A program made the position numbers and the translations under genes. The notes beneath the pieces are model-generated. The model saw only the letters and a program-made list of their open reading frames with translations. It had not been told where the DNA came from and did not search any database. Shown here one piece after another: positions 56,508 to 64,000 of a DNA stretch of 64,000 nt. The DNA comes from Gemmatimonadota bacterium (lineage in GTDB: Bacteria > Gemmatimonadota > Gemmatimonadetes > Gemmatimonadales > GWC2-71-9). The first letter of the stretch is position 1; each line of letters begins with the position of its first letter. The stretch is from contig JADKJZ010000005.1 of NCBI GenBank assembly GCA_016720805.1, forward strand, positions 62,001 to 126,000. The letters are read 5' to 3'.

Positions 56508-57677
56508 TCACTTCACCACCCCAAACACAAAGATCGTCCTGCTCATATGCGTCGTCCCCGGCCTCAGGATCGTGCTCGGGAAGTTCGGCTGATTGGGCGA
56601 ATCCGGGTAATGCTGCGTCTCGAGGCAGAAAGCGCCGCGGTAGGGATAGACGATACCGCCCTTCCCCTTGATGGTGCCGTCGAGGAAGTTGCCGGTGTAG
56701 AACTGCACCCCCGGTTCGGTGGACGAGACGTCCATCGTGCGGCCGGTGGTGGGCTCGCTCACGTGCGCCACGTGGACCAGGCCCGGTATGGCGCGGCGCA
56801 CGACGAAGTTGTGGTCGTAGCCGCCGCCGAAGCGGATCTGCTGGTCGTCGGCGCCGATCCGCGCGCCGATCGCCGTCGGCGTGCGGAAGTCGAACGGCGT
56901 CCCGGTCACGTCGGCGAGTTTGCCGGTGGGGATCAGCGTCGTGTCGACCGGGGTCATGCTGTCGGCGTCGAGCGTGAGGACGTGGCCAAGGATGTCGCCA
57001 CCGGGGCCGGCGAGGTTGAAGTACGAATGGTTGGTGACGTTGATGGGCGTCGGCTTGTCGCTGTACGCTTCGTAGTCGATCACCAGCTCGTTCCGCTCGT
57101 TCATCACCTGATAGGTCACCTTGACGGTCACGGCGCCCGGGTACCCCTCCTCGCCATCGGGTGAGACGTAGGTGAACATCACGCCGGTGGTGCTGTCGGT
57201 CTGCACCAGCTTGGGTTCCCACATCACCTTGTCGAAGCCCCGTATGCCGCCATGCAGCGCATTCACGCCGTTGTTGACGGCCAGGGTGTACTGCTTGCCA
57301 TCGAGCGTGAAGCGCCCCTTGGCGATCCGGTTGCCGTACCGGCCCACCACCGCGCCGAAGTAGGGCGACTCCTTCACGTAGCCGGCGACGGAATCGAAGC
57401 CGAGGACCACGTCGCCGAGGACACCCTTGGCGTCGGGGACCTTGATCGACTGGATGATCGCGCCGTAGGTCATGGCGCGGACCTCCATCCCGTTCCCGTT
57501 CGTGATGGTGAAGACCTCGACCGGCTTCCCGCCGGGGGCGGTGTCGAGTGGGGCTCGGCCGATCACCGATGGCTTGATCACGGGCGTCTCGTCATTGGGA
57601 GCATCGGGCTTGGCGCAGGCCGTGGCCACCAGCAGAATCGCGGGGAGGGCGGCGCGGCGGAATTGGGCAGTGGTCAT
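56508..57677 (-). CDS. galM: aldose 1-epimerase (mutarotase)
   Basis: A 389-residue lipoprotein (signal LPAILLVATACA). The mutarotase core contains MTYGAIIQSIKVPDAKG, GRYGNRIAKGRF, NNGVNALHGG, the catalytic His in VTNHSYFNLAG and a Glu in FCLETQHYPD. It interconverts alpha and beta sugars in the periplasm. It overlaps the GH2 gene by 4 bp. Confidence 0.93.
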   Translation of the reverse strand: MTTAQFRRAALPAILLVATACAKPDAPNDETPVIKPSVIGRAPLDTAPGGKPVEVFTITNGNGMEVRAMTYGAIIQSIKVPDAKGVLGDVVLGFDSVAGYVKESPYFGAVVGRYGNRIAKGRFTLDGKQYTLAVNNGVNALHGGIRGFDKVMWEPKLVQTDSTTGVMFTYVSPDGEEGYPGAVTVKVTYQVMNERNELVIDYEAYSDKPTPINVTNHSYFNLAGPGGDILGHVLTLDADSMTPVDTTLIPTGKLADVTGTPFDFRTPTAIGARIGADDQQIRFGGGYDHNFVVRRAIPGLVHVAHVSEPTTGRTMDVSSTEPGVQFYTGNFLDGTIKGKGGIVYPYRGAFCLETQHYPDSPNQPNFPSTILRPGTTHMSRTIFVFGVVK

Positions 57678-59905
57678 GGTGTGATCACCTCGTCGAGGCC
57701 CAGGTCGATGTACTGCCCGCCCCTGGTCTGGCGGACGTGGACGGCAAGCACGTTGCGGCCCGCCTTGAGGGCGCCGCGCGCCGTGGCGTCGAGTGGCACG
57801 CGCTGGTAGCCGGAGCTGTAGCCACTGAAGGTCGCCACCAGCTTCCCATTCAGGTAGACGACGGCATCCTCGTCATGATGGACATACCAGTGTGGCGCCA
57901 CCAGCGCGGCGCTCGTGAGCGTGAAGCTGCGCCGAAGCCAGAGATCGTTGGTGGTCCACGGGGTGCGGATCACCGCGCCAGGTGTCCCGGCCTTCCCGAA
58001 GCCGCCGATTCCCGCCTGCCACGCCGCATCGTTGAAGCGAACCGCGAACCAGTCGGCCGCCGGCGCGGTGGTGGTGTAGCGCCACGGCTGCCCGGCAGCC
58101 TGCGACGTCGGCACCACCCGCCGGATGCGCGACGGCGGACCGTAGAGCTGCTTCGACGACGCGATCGCATCGGGGAGCAGTTTGATGATGCTCCGGTCAT
58201 AGGTCATCAACCCGTTGACCTCGATCTCGACGTCGCTGGTCTGCGTGTAGACCGCTGCCGAGAGGCCGTCATCGATCAGGAACTTGAGCTGGTGCATCAG
58301 CTCGGCGTACGCGGTGCTCAACGCGCGCCCATCGGTGTAGCTCTTGTAGCCCCAGTTGTCCTTGGCGAGCCAGGTGTGCCCGGCGAGCGGGAGGCCGAGG
58401 CCGCCGAACTCGCCGAGGACCGCGGCCCGGTTTGGCTCGAGCGCCGGCATTCCGGGGCCCGGATAACTGTGCACGTCGGAGACGTCGCCGACCTTCATGT
58501 CGGTCCACCCCGAGGCGTTGTTCACCAATCGTGATGGGTCGTACGCCTTGACCCACGCGACGGTCTTCTCGGTGTCGTGCTGCCCCCATCCCTCGTTGAA
58601 CGGCACCCACATCACGATCGACGTGAAGGAGCGCAGCGCATCGAGTTCCGCCTGCAGCTCCTTCGCGAACGCCGCCCGCGATTCCGGCGTCTTGTTGTCG
58701 CCGCTCGGCATGTCCTGCCACACCAGGATGCCGAGCGAGTCGGCCATGTGATACCAGCGCGCCGGCTCGACCTTCACATGCTTGCGGATCATGTTGAAGC
58801 CGAGCGCCTTGGTGGTCACGAGGTCGTAGAGCATCGCGTGATCGGTCGGCGGCGTGTAGAGGCCGTCGGGCCACCATCCCTGGTCGAGCGGGCCGTACTG
58901 GAAGAGCGGTTGGTTGTTGAAGAAGAGCCGGGTGACACCCTTGGCGTCCTTGCCGAGCGCGATCTTCCGGATGCCGACCTGCGAGGTGACCCGGTCGAAC
59001 TCCACATCGCGGCTCTGCACGGTCACCAGGAGGTCGTAGCGAAACGGGTCGCTCGGCGACCAGGGCCGCACCTTGGGGATCTTCACCACCACGTCGCGAC
59101 CGACCGGCTCGTGCGCCGTGGCCACGGTCACGCCACCACTCGACACGGTGACCGAGACCTCGAGGAACTCCGTGAGTCCAGCCACGACCGGGCGGATGCG
59201 CACGGTGCCGGCGTCGAGGTCGGGCGTGATCACCAAGTCCGTGATGTACACCGGCTGCACATACTCCAGCCACACCGTCTGCCAGATCCCGGTGACCGCA
59301 GTGTACCAGATGCTCTCGGGCTTGAGCACCTGCTTGCCGCGCGGCTGCGAGCCGTTGTCGGTGGGGTCCCAGACGGCGACGACCACTTCCTGGGTGCCGG
59401 AGGCGGTGAGTGCGTCGGTGATGTCGAACGAGAACGGGTCGTAGCCACCCTCATGGGTGCCGACCTGTTTGCCGTTGACCCAGACGGTGGTCTGCCAGTC
59501 GACCGCGCCGAAGTGCAGCAGTATGCGGCTGTCGGTCGCCGGGGGCTCCATCCGTGTGCGTCCGGGCGCCACTGGCGTCGGCCGCGTGAAGTTGCGGCGA
59601 TACCAGAGCTTCTGGTCCGGCGTCACGGCGCGCTGCACGCCGCTCAACTGCGACTCGATCGGGTACGGCACCAGGATCGATCCGGTCCACGTGCTCGGGC
59701 GCGGGGCATCCTTCGGGGCGATCGCGTAGGCCCACGGTCCGTTGAGGTTCACCCAATTCTGACGCACCATCTGCGGCCGAGGATATTCCGGCAGCGGCAT
59801 GACCTGCGAGACCGAATCGGCCCAGCGGGTGCGTAGCGTCGGCGCAGATTGCGCGGCGAGCGGCGGGGCGAACAGTGCCAGCACCAACAGGAACCTGCGA
59901 CTCAT
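57674..59905 (-). CDS. glycoside hydrolase family 2 enzyme
   Basis: A 743-residue exported enzyme (signal MSRRFLLVLALFAPPLAAQ). Sugar-binding jelly-roll (LILHFGAVDWQTTVWVNGKQVGTHEGGYDPF), an Ig-like domain (VQPVYITDLVIT), and a TIM barrel with the catalytic acid Glu in VMWVPFNEGWGQHD and the nucleophile Glu in LGEFGGLGL. A C-terminal extra jelly-roll (RRSFTLTSAALVAPHWYVHHDEDAVVYLNGK) is present. The ATG at 59905 is chosen. It overlaps galM and the discoidin ORF by 4 bp each. A beta-galactosidase or related activity is likely; the sugar is unknown. Confidence 0.9.
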   Translation of the reverse strand: MSRRFLLVLALFAPPLAAQSAPTLRTRWADSVSQVMPLPEYPRPQMVRQNWVNLNGPWAYAIAPKDAPRPSTWTGSILVPYPIESQLSGVQRAVTPDQKLWYRRNFTRPTPVAPGRTRMEPPATDSRILLHFGAVDWQTTVWVNGKQVGTHEGGYDPFSFDITDALTASGTQEVVVAVWDPTDNGSQPRGKQVLKPESIWYTAVTGIWQTVWLEYVQPVYITDLVITPDLDAGTVRIRPVVAGLTEFLEVSVTVSSGGVTVATAHEPVGRDVVVKIPKVRPWSPSDPFRYDLLVTVQSRDVEFDRVTSQVGIRKIALGKDAKGVTRLFFNNQPLFQYGPLDQGWWPDGLYTPPTDHAMLYDLVTTKALGFNMIRKHVKVEPARWYHMADSLGILVWQDMPSGDNKTPESRAAFAKELQAELDALRSFTSIVMWVPFNEGWGQHDTEKTVAWVKAYDPSRLVNNASGWTDMKVGDVSDVHSYPGPGMPALEPNRAAVLGEFGGLGLPLAGHTWLAKDNWGYKSYTDGRALSTAYAELMHQLKFLIDDGLSAAVYTQTSDVEIEVNGLMTYDRSIIKLLPDAIASSKQLYGPPSRIRRVVPTSQAAGQPWRYTTTAPAADWFAVRFNDAAWQAGIGGFGKAGTPGAVIRTPWTTNDLWLRRSFTLTSAALVAPHWYVHHDEDAVVYLNGKLVATFSGYSSGYQRVPLDATARGALKAGRNVLAVHVRQTRGGQYIDLGLDEVITP

Positions 59906-60819
59906 TGCCCTGCCTCCAGGATGCGGATCTCGGTCATCCCGCTGACGGCGGGAAGATTGTGGGTGAAGCGGACGCGAACCTTGTTCGTGGTGACCGGCAT
60001 GATCGTCACCGTGTTGACCATCGACACCGCCGGTTCGGCGGGCACCTGCGCGTGCACCATCGCGTCGCGCCAGTCGGTGCCATCCCAGTACTGGATGGTG
60101 ACCCGCTTCGGCGCCTTCACGCCGCGGCCGTCTCCCCATAAGTACAGCTCGACCGAGCCGATCTTCGCCGCGCGCTGGAAGTCGAGCTCGACCCAGTCCA
60201 TCGCATTCGAAGATCCGAATGCCGTCCAGCGATTGCGCGACGCCCGCGTGAAGGCCACGGCCATGTCGTTCACTTCGCTCACCTTGTCGAAATTGGACGT
60301 GAACGACGCGCTGACCGCCGCGCCCCAGGCGAGGTTCGGCGATGGCGTCTTCGGTGCACTCAGCGGCAGCGGCGCATTGCTCCATGCCTCGACCTCTGCG
60401 AGTCCGACCGACACCCCCTTCCTCGGCGTAAAGGTCACGCGGAGTTTCGAGGTCGTGGTGTTGATGAGCCTGGTACGGTTGGCCTGCCGCCCCGTCGGCG
60501 GGACGAAGATGCGCGGCATCGCCACCGGTGCCCAGCGGCCGTTCTGCCACGCCTCGATGCGGTAAGACGCCGGCGGCTTGGCCCCGGCCGAGTCGTCGAG
60601 GAAGTAGAGCGCCACCTCGTGCACTGGGCGCGGCTCGCCGAAGTCGACGACGATCCAGTCGGTGGCGTTCGGCGACCCGGCCGTGGTCCACCGATTCGGC
60701 GGCGCCTGGTGATACCAGATCTGCCCGTCGTTGAGCCAGTGCGGCGAGGTTCCCGGTGCGGAGTAGGAGGTGGTGACCAGCGGGTATGCGCGAGCACCGT
60801 TGTTCACCGCGAGGTTCAC
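59902..60819 (-). pseudogene. discoidin (F5/8C) domain fragment split from a glycosidase
   Basis: The frame encodes two galactose-binding-like domains: NLAVNNGARAYPLVTTSYSAPGTSPHWLNDGQIWY, DWIVVDFGEPRPVHEVALYFLDDSAG, and later MDWVELDFQRAAKIGSVELYLWGD. It has no signal peptide and no ATG start. It matches the usual C-terminal part of six-hairpin glycosidases of the type encoded just upstream, but in another frame. A GTG at 60817-60819 overlaps the stop of the upstream frame (GTGA), so reinitiation is possible. Either a broken gene or a coupled two-part gene. Confidence 0.75.
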
Positions 60820-62465
60820 GTCGCGCGGCTGGCTCTCTTGTGTATGGGCGCAGCATGCTGCCCACCCCGTCTCACGCGCGAGCCTGCGCGCACTTCGCCG
60901 CCCGCCCCGCCCGCCGCCCGCGCGGGGAGTCGCGCCACCGTCCGCGCCAGCCGCGGACTGCGCGCCACGACCTTGCCGTCGACCAGCAGCGTCAGCCCGG
61001 CGCCGCGCTTGTAGCGCGTTCCGTCCTTGTCCCAGATGATCGCCACATCGTGGCCGTGGTAGCTGATGTTGTCCAAGGCAAAGTAGACCCACGACTCGGG
61101 GGCCAGCGGCGCGACCTCGAGCGAGTCGTCGGCACGCGGCCGGAGCCCGACGAGGCCGGTGATGATCAGGTCGGTGTAGCCGGAATGGAAATAGTGCTCC
61201 GAATGGTACGGCGAGTCATGCCCCGCGAACGAGCCGTTGTCGGGGTTCGCCGCCTCGGCGATGTACGGCTTCCCGTCCTTCCGCTGGCTCAGGGTGTAGG
61301 TGCGGAGCAGCGAGAAGTAGTCCGCCTTGCTCACCACATTCTGCTTGTAGTTGTTGAGCAGGTTCGCCATCGCGACCAGCGTCTGCGTGGTGGCGTACGG
61401 CCAGGCGTTGCCGCTCCAGACGCAGCAGGTCTTCGAGATCAGGAAGAGCGGGTCGTGGCGCTCGACCGTGAGCGGCCCGAACGGCGCGGCGAAGTACGCC
61501 GTGTCCATCAGGAACTTCCACGCCGCCTCGTAGCCGTTGTCCGGCAGGTTGAACTGCCACGGCACGTAGCCGATCTGCTCGCGGCCATGCGGGTTCCCCG
61601 CATACGGCCCGGTCTGATAGGTGAGCGACCCGGCCTTGATGCCGTCCTTCTCGTCGGTCCGGTTCTGGTGGAAGAAGAACTCGCGCTTCGGATCCCAGAG
61701 CTGCTGCTGCACGCGCTGCTTGAGGTCGGCGGCCTTCGCCGCGAAGAGGCGCGCCTTCTCGGGTTGGCCGAGGATGGCGGCGGCCTTCGAGATCGCGAGC
61801 TCGTCGGCGTAGAGGTAGGCGTTGATGGTGGGGCGGTAGCCGTCGGCGCCGGCGAACTCGTCCACCGTCTGCCGAGAGTTGATGTTGGTCTCCATCCCGT
61901 CGTGCATGCCGTCCCAGTGGAACATCTTCGCGGTGCTGTCCCAGTGTTCCGTGACCCAGCCGTTGTACTGCGTCTCCATGTGCGGCAGCATGCGCTTCAG
62001 GAACGACGTGTCGTTGTTGACCATGTACGTCGCGAAGATCGCGTCGCCGTACCAGTTGCTGTAGCTCCGCGGCTCCGCACCCGGCGTCTCGAACCAGTAC
62101 TTCGCAAAGTCCCGGGTGATCACGCCGTCGCGCAGCCAGCGGACTTCGTAGAGTTGGTGGCCGAGGGGGCAGGAGATCGCGCCGAACGCTCCTGACCAGA
62201 ACGGCCGGTCGATGAACTCGCTGAAGGTGTAGCCGCTCTCGGGGCTGCCGTAGGTCATGTGCTTCGTGACCAGCTCCCAGCGGTAGTAGTAGGTGCTGTT
62301 GATTTCCTGGTCGGGCGAATCGAAGAACGGGATGTGCTGCTCGTACCAGGCCCAGTCCTTGTTGTCCCACCAGGTCTCGCGGGTGAGCAGCGCCCGGTGG
62401 TCGAGCACCTGGGCGGCCAGCGGAAACGGGGCGATCAGTGCCAGCAGGAGCAGGGCGCGTCGCAT
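60816..62465 (-). CDS. six-hairpin (GH63/MGH1-like) glycoside hydrolase, C-terminus disrupted
   Basis: A 549-residue exported protein (signal MRRALLLLALIAPFPLAAQ) with an alpha/alpha-barrel glycosidase: WWDNKDWAWYEQHIPFFDSPDQEINSTYYYRWELV, PLGHQLYEVRWLRDG, WDGMHDGMETNINSRQ, the aromatic-rich GREQIGYVPWQFNLP and SGNAWPYATTQTLVAM. A beta-sandwich tail starts around SYHGHDVAIIWDKDG. The last ~35 residues (AGGAGGEVRAGSR... to HKRASRAT) are non-conserved repeat translation. The discoidin part that should follow is in another frame. Confidence 0.85.
   Translation of the reverse strand: MRRALLLLALIAPFPLAAQVLDHRALLTRETWWDNKDWAWYEQHIPFFDSPDQEINSTYYYRWELVTKHMTYGSPESGYTFSEFIDRPFWSGAFGAISCPLGHQLYEVRWLRDGVITRDFAKYWFETPGAEPRSYSNWYGDAIFATYMVNNDTSFLKRMLPHMETQYNGWVTEHWDSTAKMFHWDGMHDGMETNINSRQTVDEFAGADGYRPTINAYLYADELAISKAAAILGQPEKARLFAAKAADLKQRVQQQLWDPKREFFFHQNRTDEKDGIKAGSLTYQTGPYAGNPHGREQIGYVPWQFNLPDNGYEAAWKFLMDTAYFAAPFGPLTVERHDPLFLISKTCCVWSGNAWPYATTQTLVAMANLLNNYKQNVVSKADYFSLLRTYTLSQRKDGKPYIAEAANPDNGSFAGHDSPYHSEHYFHSGYTDLIITGLVGLRPRADDSLEVAPLAPESWVYFALDNISYHGHDVAIIWDKDGTRYKRGAGLTLLVDGKVVARSPRLARTVARLPARAAGGAGGEVRAGSRVRRGGQHAAPIHKRASRAT
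60846..60863. repeat. palindrome copy at the glycosidase frame break
   Basis: The sequence GGGCGCAGCATGCTG-CCC lacks two bases of the 20-bp palindrome found elsewhere. It lies at the exact join of the two glycosidase frames. Confidence 0.75.
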
Positions 62466-62555
62466 CGGAGACCTGATGTTGGGGAGATGGGGGAATGTAC
62501 CGTCAGGAGGATGGATGCGTCGCGGGGTACCCCCAATCCCCGCGCGGTCGTGTAG

Positions 62556-62783
62556 GGGCGCGGCCTGCCGCGCCCGTCCACGTGGGTCCACGGATCGCCG
62601 GGGTGCGGGTCGGGGCGCCGTCTCGGGCGTGCCGGCATCGCCATAATGGGGGAGACGGGCGCGGCAGGCCGCGCCCCTACATCCGATATTCGGGGCACGA
62701 CGCGATCATCGCGGCAGGCCGCGCCCCTACATCCGATATTCGGGGCACGACGCGATCATCGCGGGGGCCCGCGCCCCTACATC
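62556..62783. repeat. palindrome cluster with 50-bp tandem units
   Basis: A copy with a CGGCCTGCCG centre (62556-62575) faces a copy with CGGCAGGCCG (from 62658) in inverted order. Then two exact 50-bp direct repeats (62661-62710, 62711-62760) and a partial third (62761-62783) follow. Each unit has the GCCCCTACA flank and a spacer with ATTCGGGGCACGACG. Confidence 0.8.
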
Positions 62784-62814
62784 GACGCGCGATTCGCCGT
62801 TCGCCCCGCGCGGT

Positions 62815-62820
62815 TAAATT
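62815..62820 (+). promoter_or_regulatory. -10-like TAAATT element
   Basis: TAAATT lies 30 nt before the ATG at 62851. Confidence 0.35.
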
Positions 62821-62850
62821 CGACCGTCGCTTTCCCCCTTGGAGTCGCCC

Positions 62851-64000
62851 ATGTCCGTCCGCATCGCCTCGCTCTCGCTGACCGCCCTGCTCGGCGCCGC
62901 CTGCCTCGGCGCCCAGACGCCGTCGATCAAGTCGCCCACGCCCGCCAACACCACCGGGGTGCTCCGCGCCGAGCGGGTGGCGACCGGGCTCGAAAACCCG
63001 TGGGGCCTCGCCTTCCTGCCGGATGGCCAGATGATCGTGACCGAACGGGCCGGCCGGCTGCGCTACGTCGCCAAGGACGGCACCCTCTCGGCGCCGGTCA
63101 CCGGCACGCCGACGGTCCTCTTTCAGGGCCAGGGCGGCCTCCTCGATGTCGCCGTCGACCCGAAGTTCGCCCAGAACAAGACCATCTACCTGAGCTTCTC
63201 GGAGCCGGGCGAGGGTGGGACGGCCGGAACGGCGGTCGCGCGCGGCCGCCTGAATGGCGGGGCGCTCACCGAGGTCGAGGTCATCTACCGCCAGAGCCCC
63301 AAGGTCCGGAGCGGGAACCACTACGGCTCGCGGATCGCCTTCGGCAAGGACGGCACCCTCTTCGTGACCGCCGGTGACCGCTTCAATCAGCGGCCGCTGG
63401 TGCAGGACCTCTCGACCGGCATCGGCAAGATCGTGCGGATCAATCCCGACGGCACCATCCCGAAGGACAATCCGTTCGTCGGGAAGGCCGGGACCAACGA
63501 GGCGATCTGGAGCTACGGTCACCGCAACCTGCAGGGCGCCGTCGTCGACGCGTCGGGGAAGCTCTGGACCCTTGAGCATGGCGCCAGGGGTGGCGATGAA
63601 CTGAACCACCCCGAGGCCGGGAAGAACTACGGCTGGCCGGTCATCACCTACGGCGTCGACTACAGCGGCGTGAAGATCGGTGAGGGGACGGAGAAGGCCG
63701 GCATGGAGCAGCCCGTCTACTACTGGGACCCCGTCATCGCACCGTCGGCGATCATCATCTACACCGGCGACAAGATCCCGGGGTGGAAGGGCAACTTCGT
63801 CATCGGCGGCATGGGCGCGGTGAACGGACTCGTGCGGCTCGTGATGCAGAACGGCGTCGTCGTGAAGGAAGAGCGTCACCTCGGTGAGCTCGGCCTCCGC
63901 ATCCGCGACGTGCAGCAGGGTCCCGACGGCTTCGTGTACATCACCACCGAGAAGACCAGCAAGGACGAACAGGGGCAGATCTTCCGCGTCCGCCCCGCGA
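62851..64000 (+). CDS. PQQ-type soluble aldose sugar dehydrogenase, C-terminus cut by window edge
   Basis: The frame is open to the window edge, 383 residues so far. The signal MSVRIASLSLTALLGAACLGAQ is followed by the six-bladed soluble glucose-dehydrogenase/sorbosone dehydrogenase fold: GLENPWGLAFLPDGQMIVTERAGRLRYV, GQGGLLDVAVDPKF, NHYGSRIAFGKDGTLFVTAGDRF, YGHRNLQGAVVD, EHGARGGDELNHPEAGKNYGWPVITYGVDY. His and Arg of the PQQ/calcium site are plausible in YGHRN and EHGARGGDE. It oxidises sugars in the periplasm. Confidence 0.93.
   Translation, partial: MSVRIASLSLTALLGAACLGAQTPSIKSPTPANTTGVLRAERVATGLENPWGLAFLPDGQMIVTERAGRLRYVAKDGTLSAPVTGTPTVLFQGQGGLLDVAVDPKFAQNKTIYLSFSEPGEGGTAGTAVARGRLNGGALTEVEVIYRQSPKVRSGNHYGSRIAFGKDGTLFVTAGDRFNQRPLVQDLSTGIGKIVRINPDGTIPKDNPFVGKAGTNEAIWSYGHRNLQGAVVDASGKLWTLEHGARGGDELNHPEAGKNYGWPVITYGVDYSGVKIGEGTEKAGMEQPVYYWDPVIAPSAIIIYTGDKIPGWKGNFVIGGMGAVNGLVRLVMQNGVVVKEERHLGELGLRIRDVQQGPDGFVYITTEKTSKDEQGQIFRVRPA

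Noticed and set aside
59902..60865. Larger glycosidase frames extending into the GH2 gene
   Set aside because: Frames running through the repeat region encode repeat peptides (MLRPY-like) and not conserved domains.

Overview
The window is GC-rich, densely packed bacterial chromosome with secreted and lipoprotein genes of a Gemmatimonadota-like type: GWxTD-type and propeller lipoproteins, M28 and M16 peptidases, and large RCC1/glycosidase proteins. The phylum is inferred from gene style and protein content; no marker was compared by search. The window holds the predicted replication origin, the RNase P RNA and protein genes, one tRNA-Phe and about 60 protein genes.

Layout. 1-6.4 kb: a cut GWxTD-type lipoprotein, a Ser/Thr kinase, pyrE, an AraC-type regulator, rnpB, two related exported proteins and mtgA. 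6.5-15.2 kb: an M28 peptidase, then the origin region, with dnaN, oriC and dnaA on the minus strand and rpmH-rnpA-yidD-yidC-mnmE leaving in the other direction. 15.4-22 kb: an overlapping MoxR/DUF58/DUF4350/DUF4129 operon diverging from a fused RDD-SpoIIM protein. 22-35 kb: a propeller lipoprotein, a CDGSH protein, a hybrid histidine kinase, rhomboid protease, ddl, DinB, rsmD, cystathionine beta-synthase, an RCC1 protein, a TonB-domain lipoprotein and a CGNR regulator. 35-49 kb: mutS, a SPOR protein, holA, an ECF sigma factor with a small zinc-binding anti-sigma candidate, a NUDIX hydrolase, an M16 peptidase pair, and an operon of upp, a degenerate beta-CASP protein, a YdcF-like protein and an intact beta-CASP nuclease. 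49-56.4 kb: small exported proteins, a thioesterase, a ClpP-family protease, two DinB proteins, a free-standing AsnC ligand-binding domain, a CoA-transferase, tRNA-Phe and an SH3b protein. 56.5-64 kb: a sugar cluster with aldose 1-epimerase, a GH2 enzyme, a repeat-split six-hairpin glycosidase with discoidin domains, and a cut PQQ-type sugar dehydrogenase.

Two repeat systems stand out and probably make up much of the non-coding DNA. (1) Intergenic stem-loops whose arms are tandem heptanucleotides. At least ten loci obey a 7-nt period, with four or five different words (ATGATGG, CGTTAGT, GAACAGC-like, GTGAAAC/GAGGTGA, TCATCGA, TGACCAG), and the opposite arm is usually the reverse complement. 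They often hold the stop codons of the flanking genes. (2) A family of 20-bp near-palindromes (GGGCG-N10-CGCCC, often inside GTAGGGGC...GCCCCTAC). It forms 46-bp and 50-bp tandem units, is translated in frame inside MutS and inside the signal region of the SPOR protein, and sits exactly where the glycosidase reading frame breaks.

The origin shows the geometry known from Bacillus subtilis: dnaA, three DnaA-box-like sites spaced 10 bp apart, a G-tract, five TAG triplets (a DnaA-trio), an AT stretch, then dnaN. Several promoters share a TAnnTT -10-like element. mnmE carries a 120-bp AT-rich island inside its G domain. A catalytically dead beta-CASP paralogue sits in one operon with an intact one.
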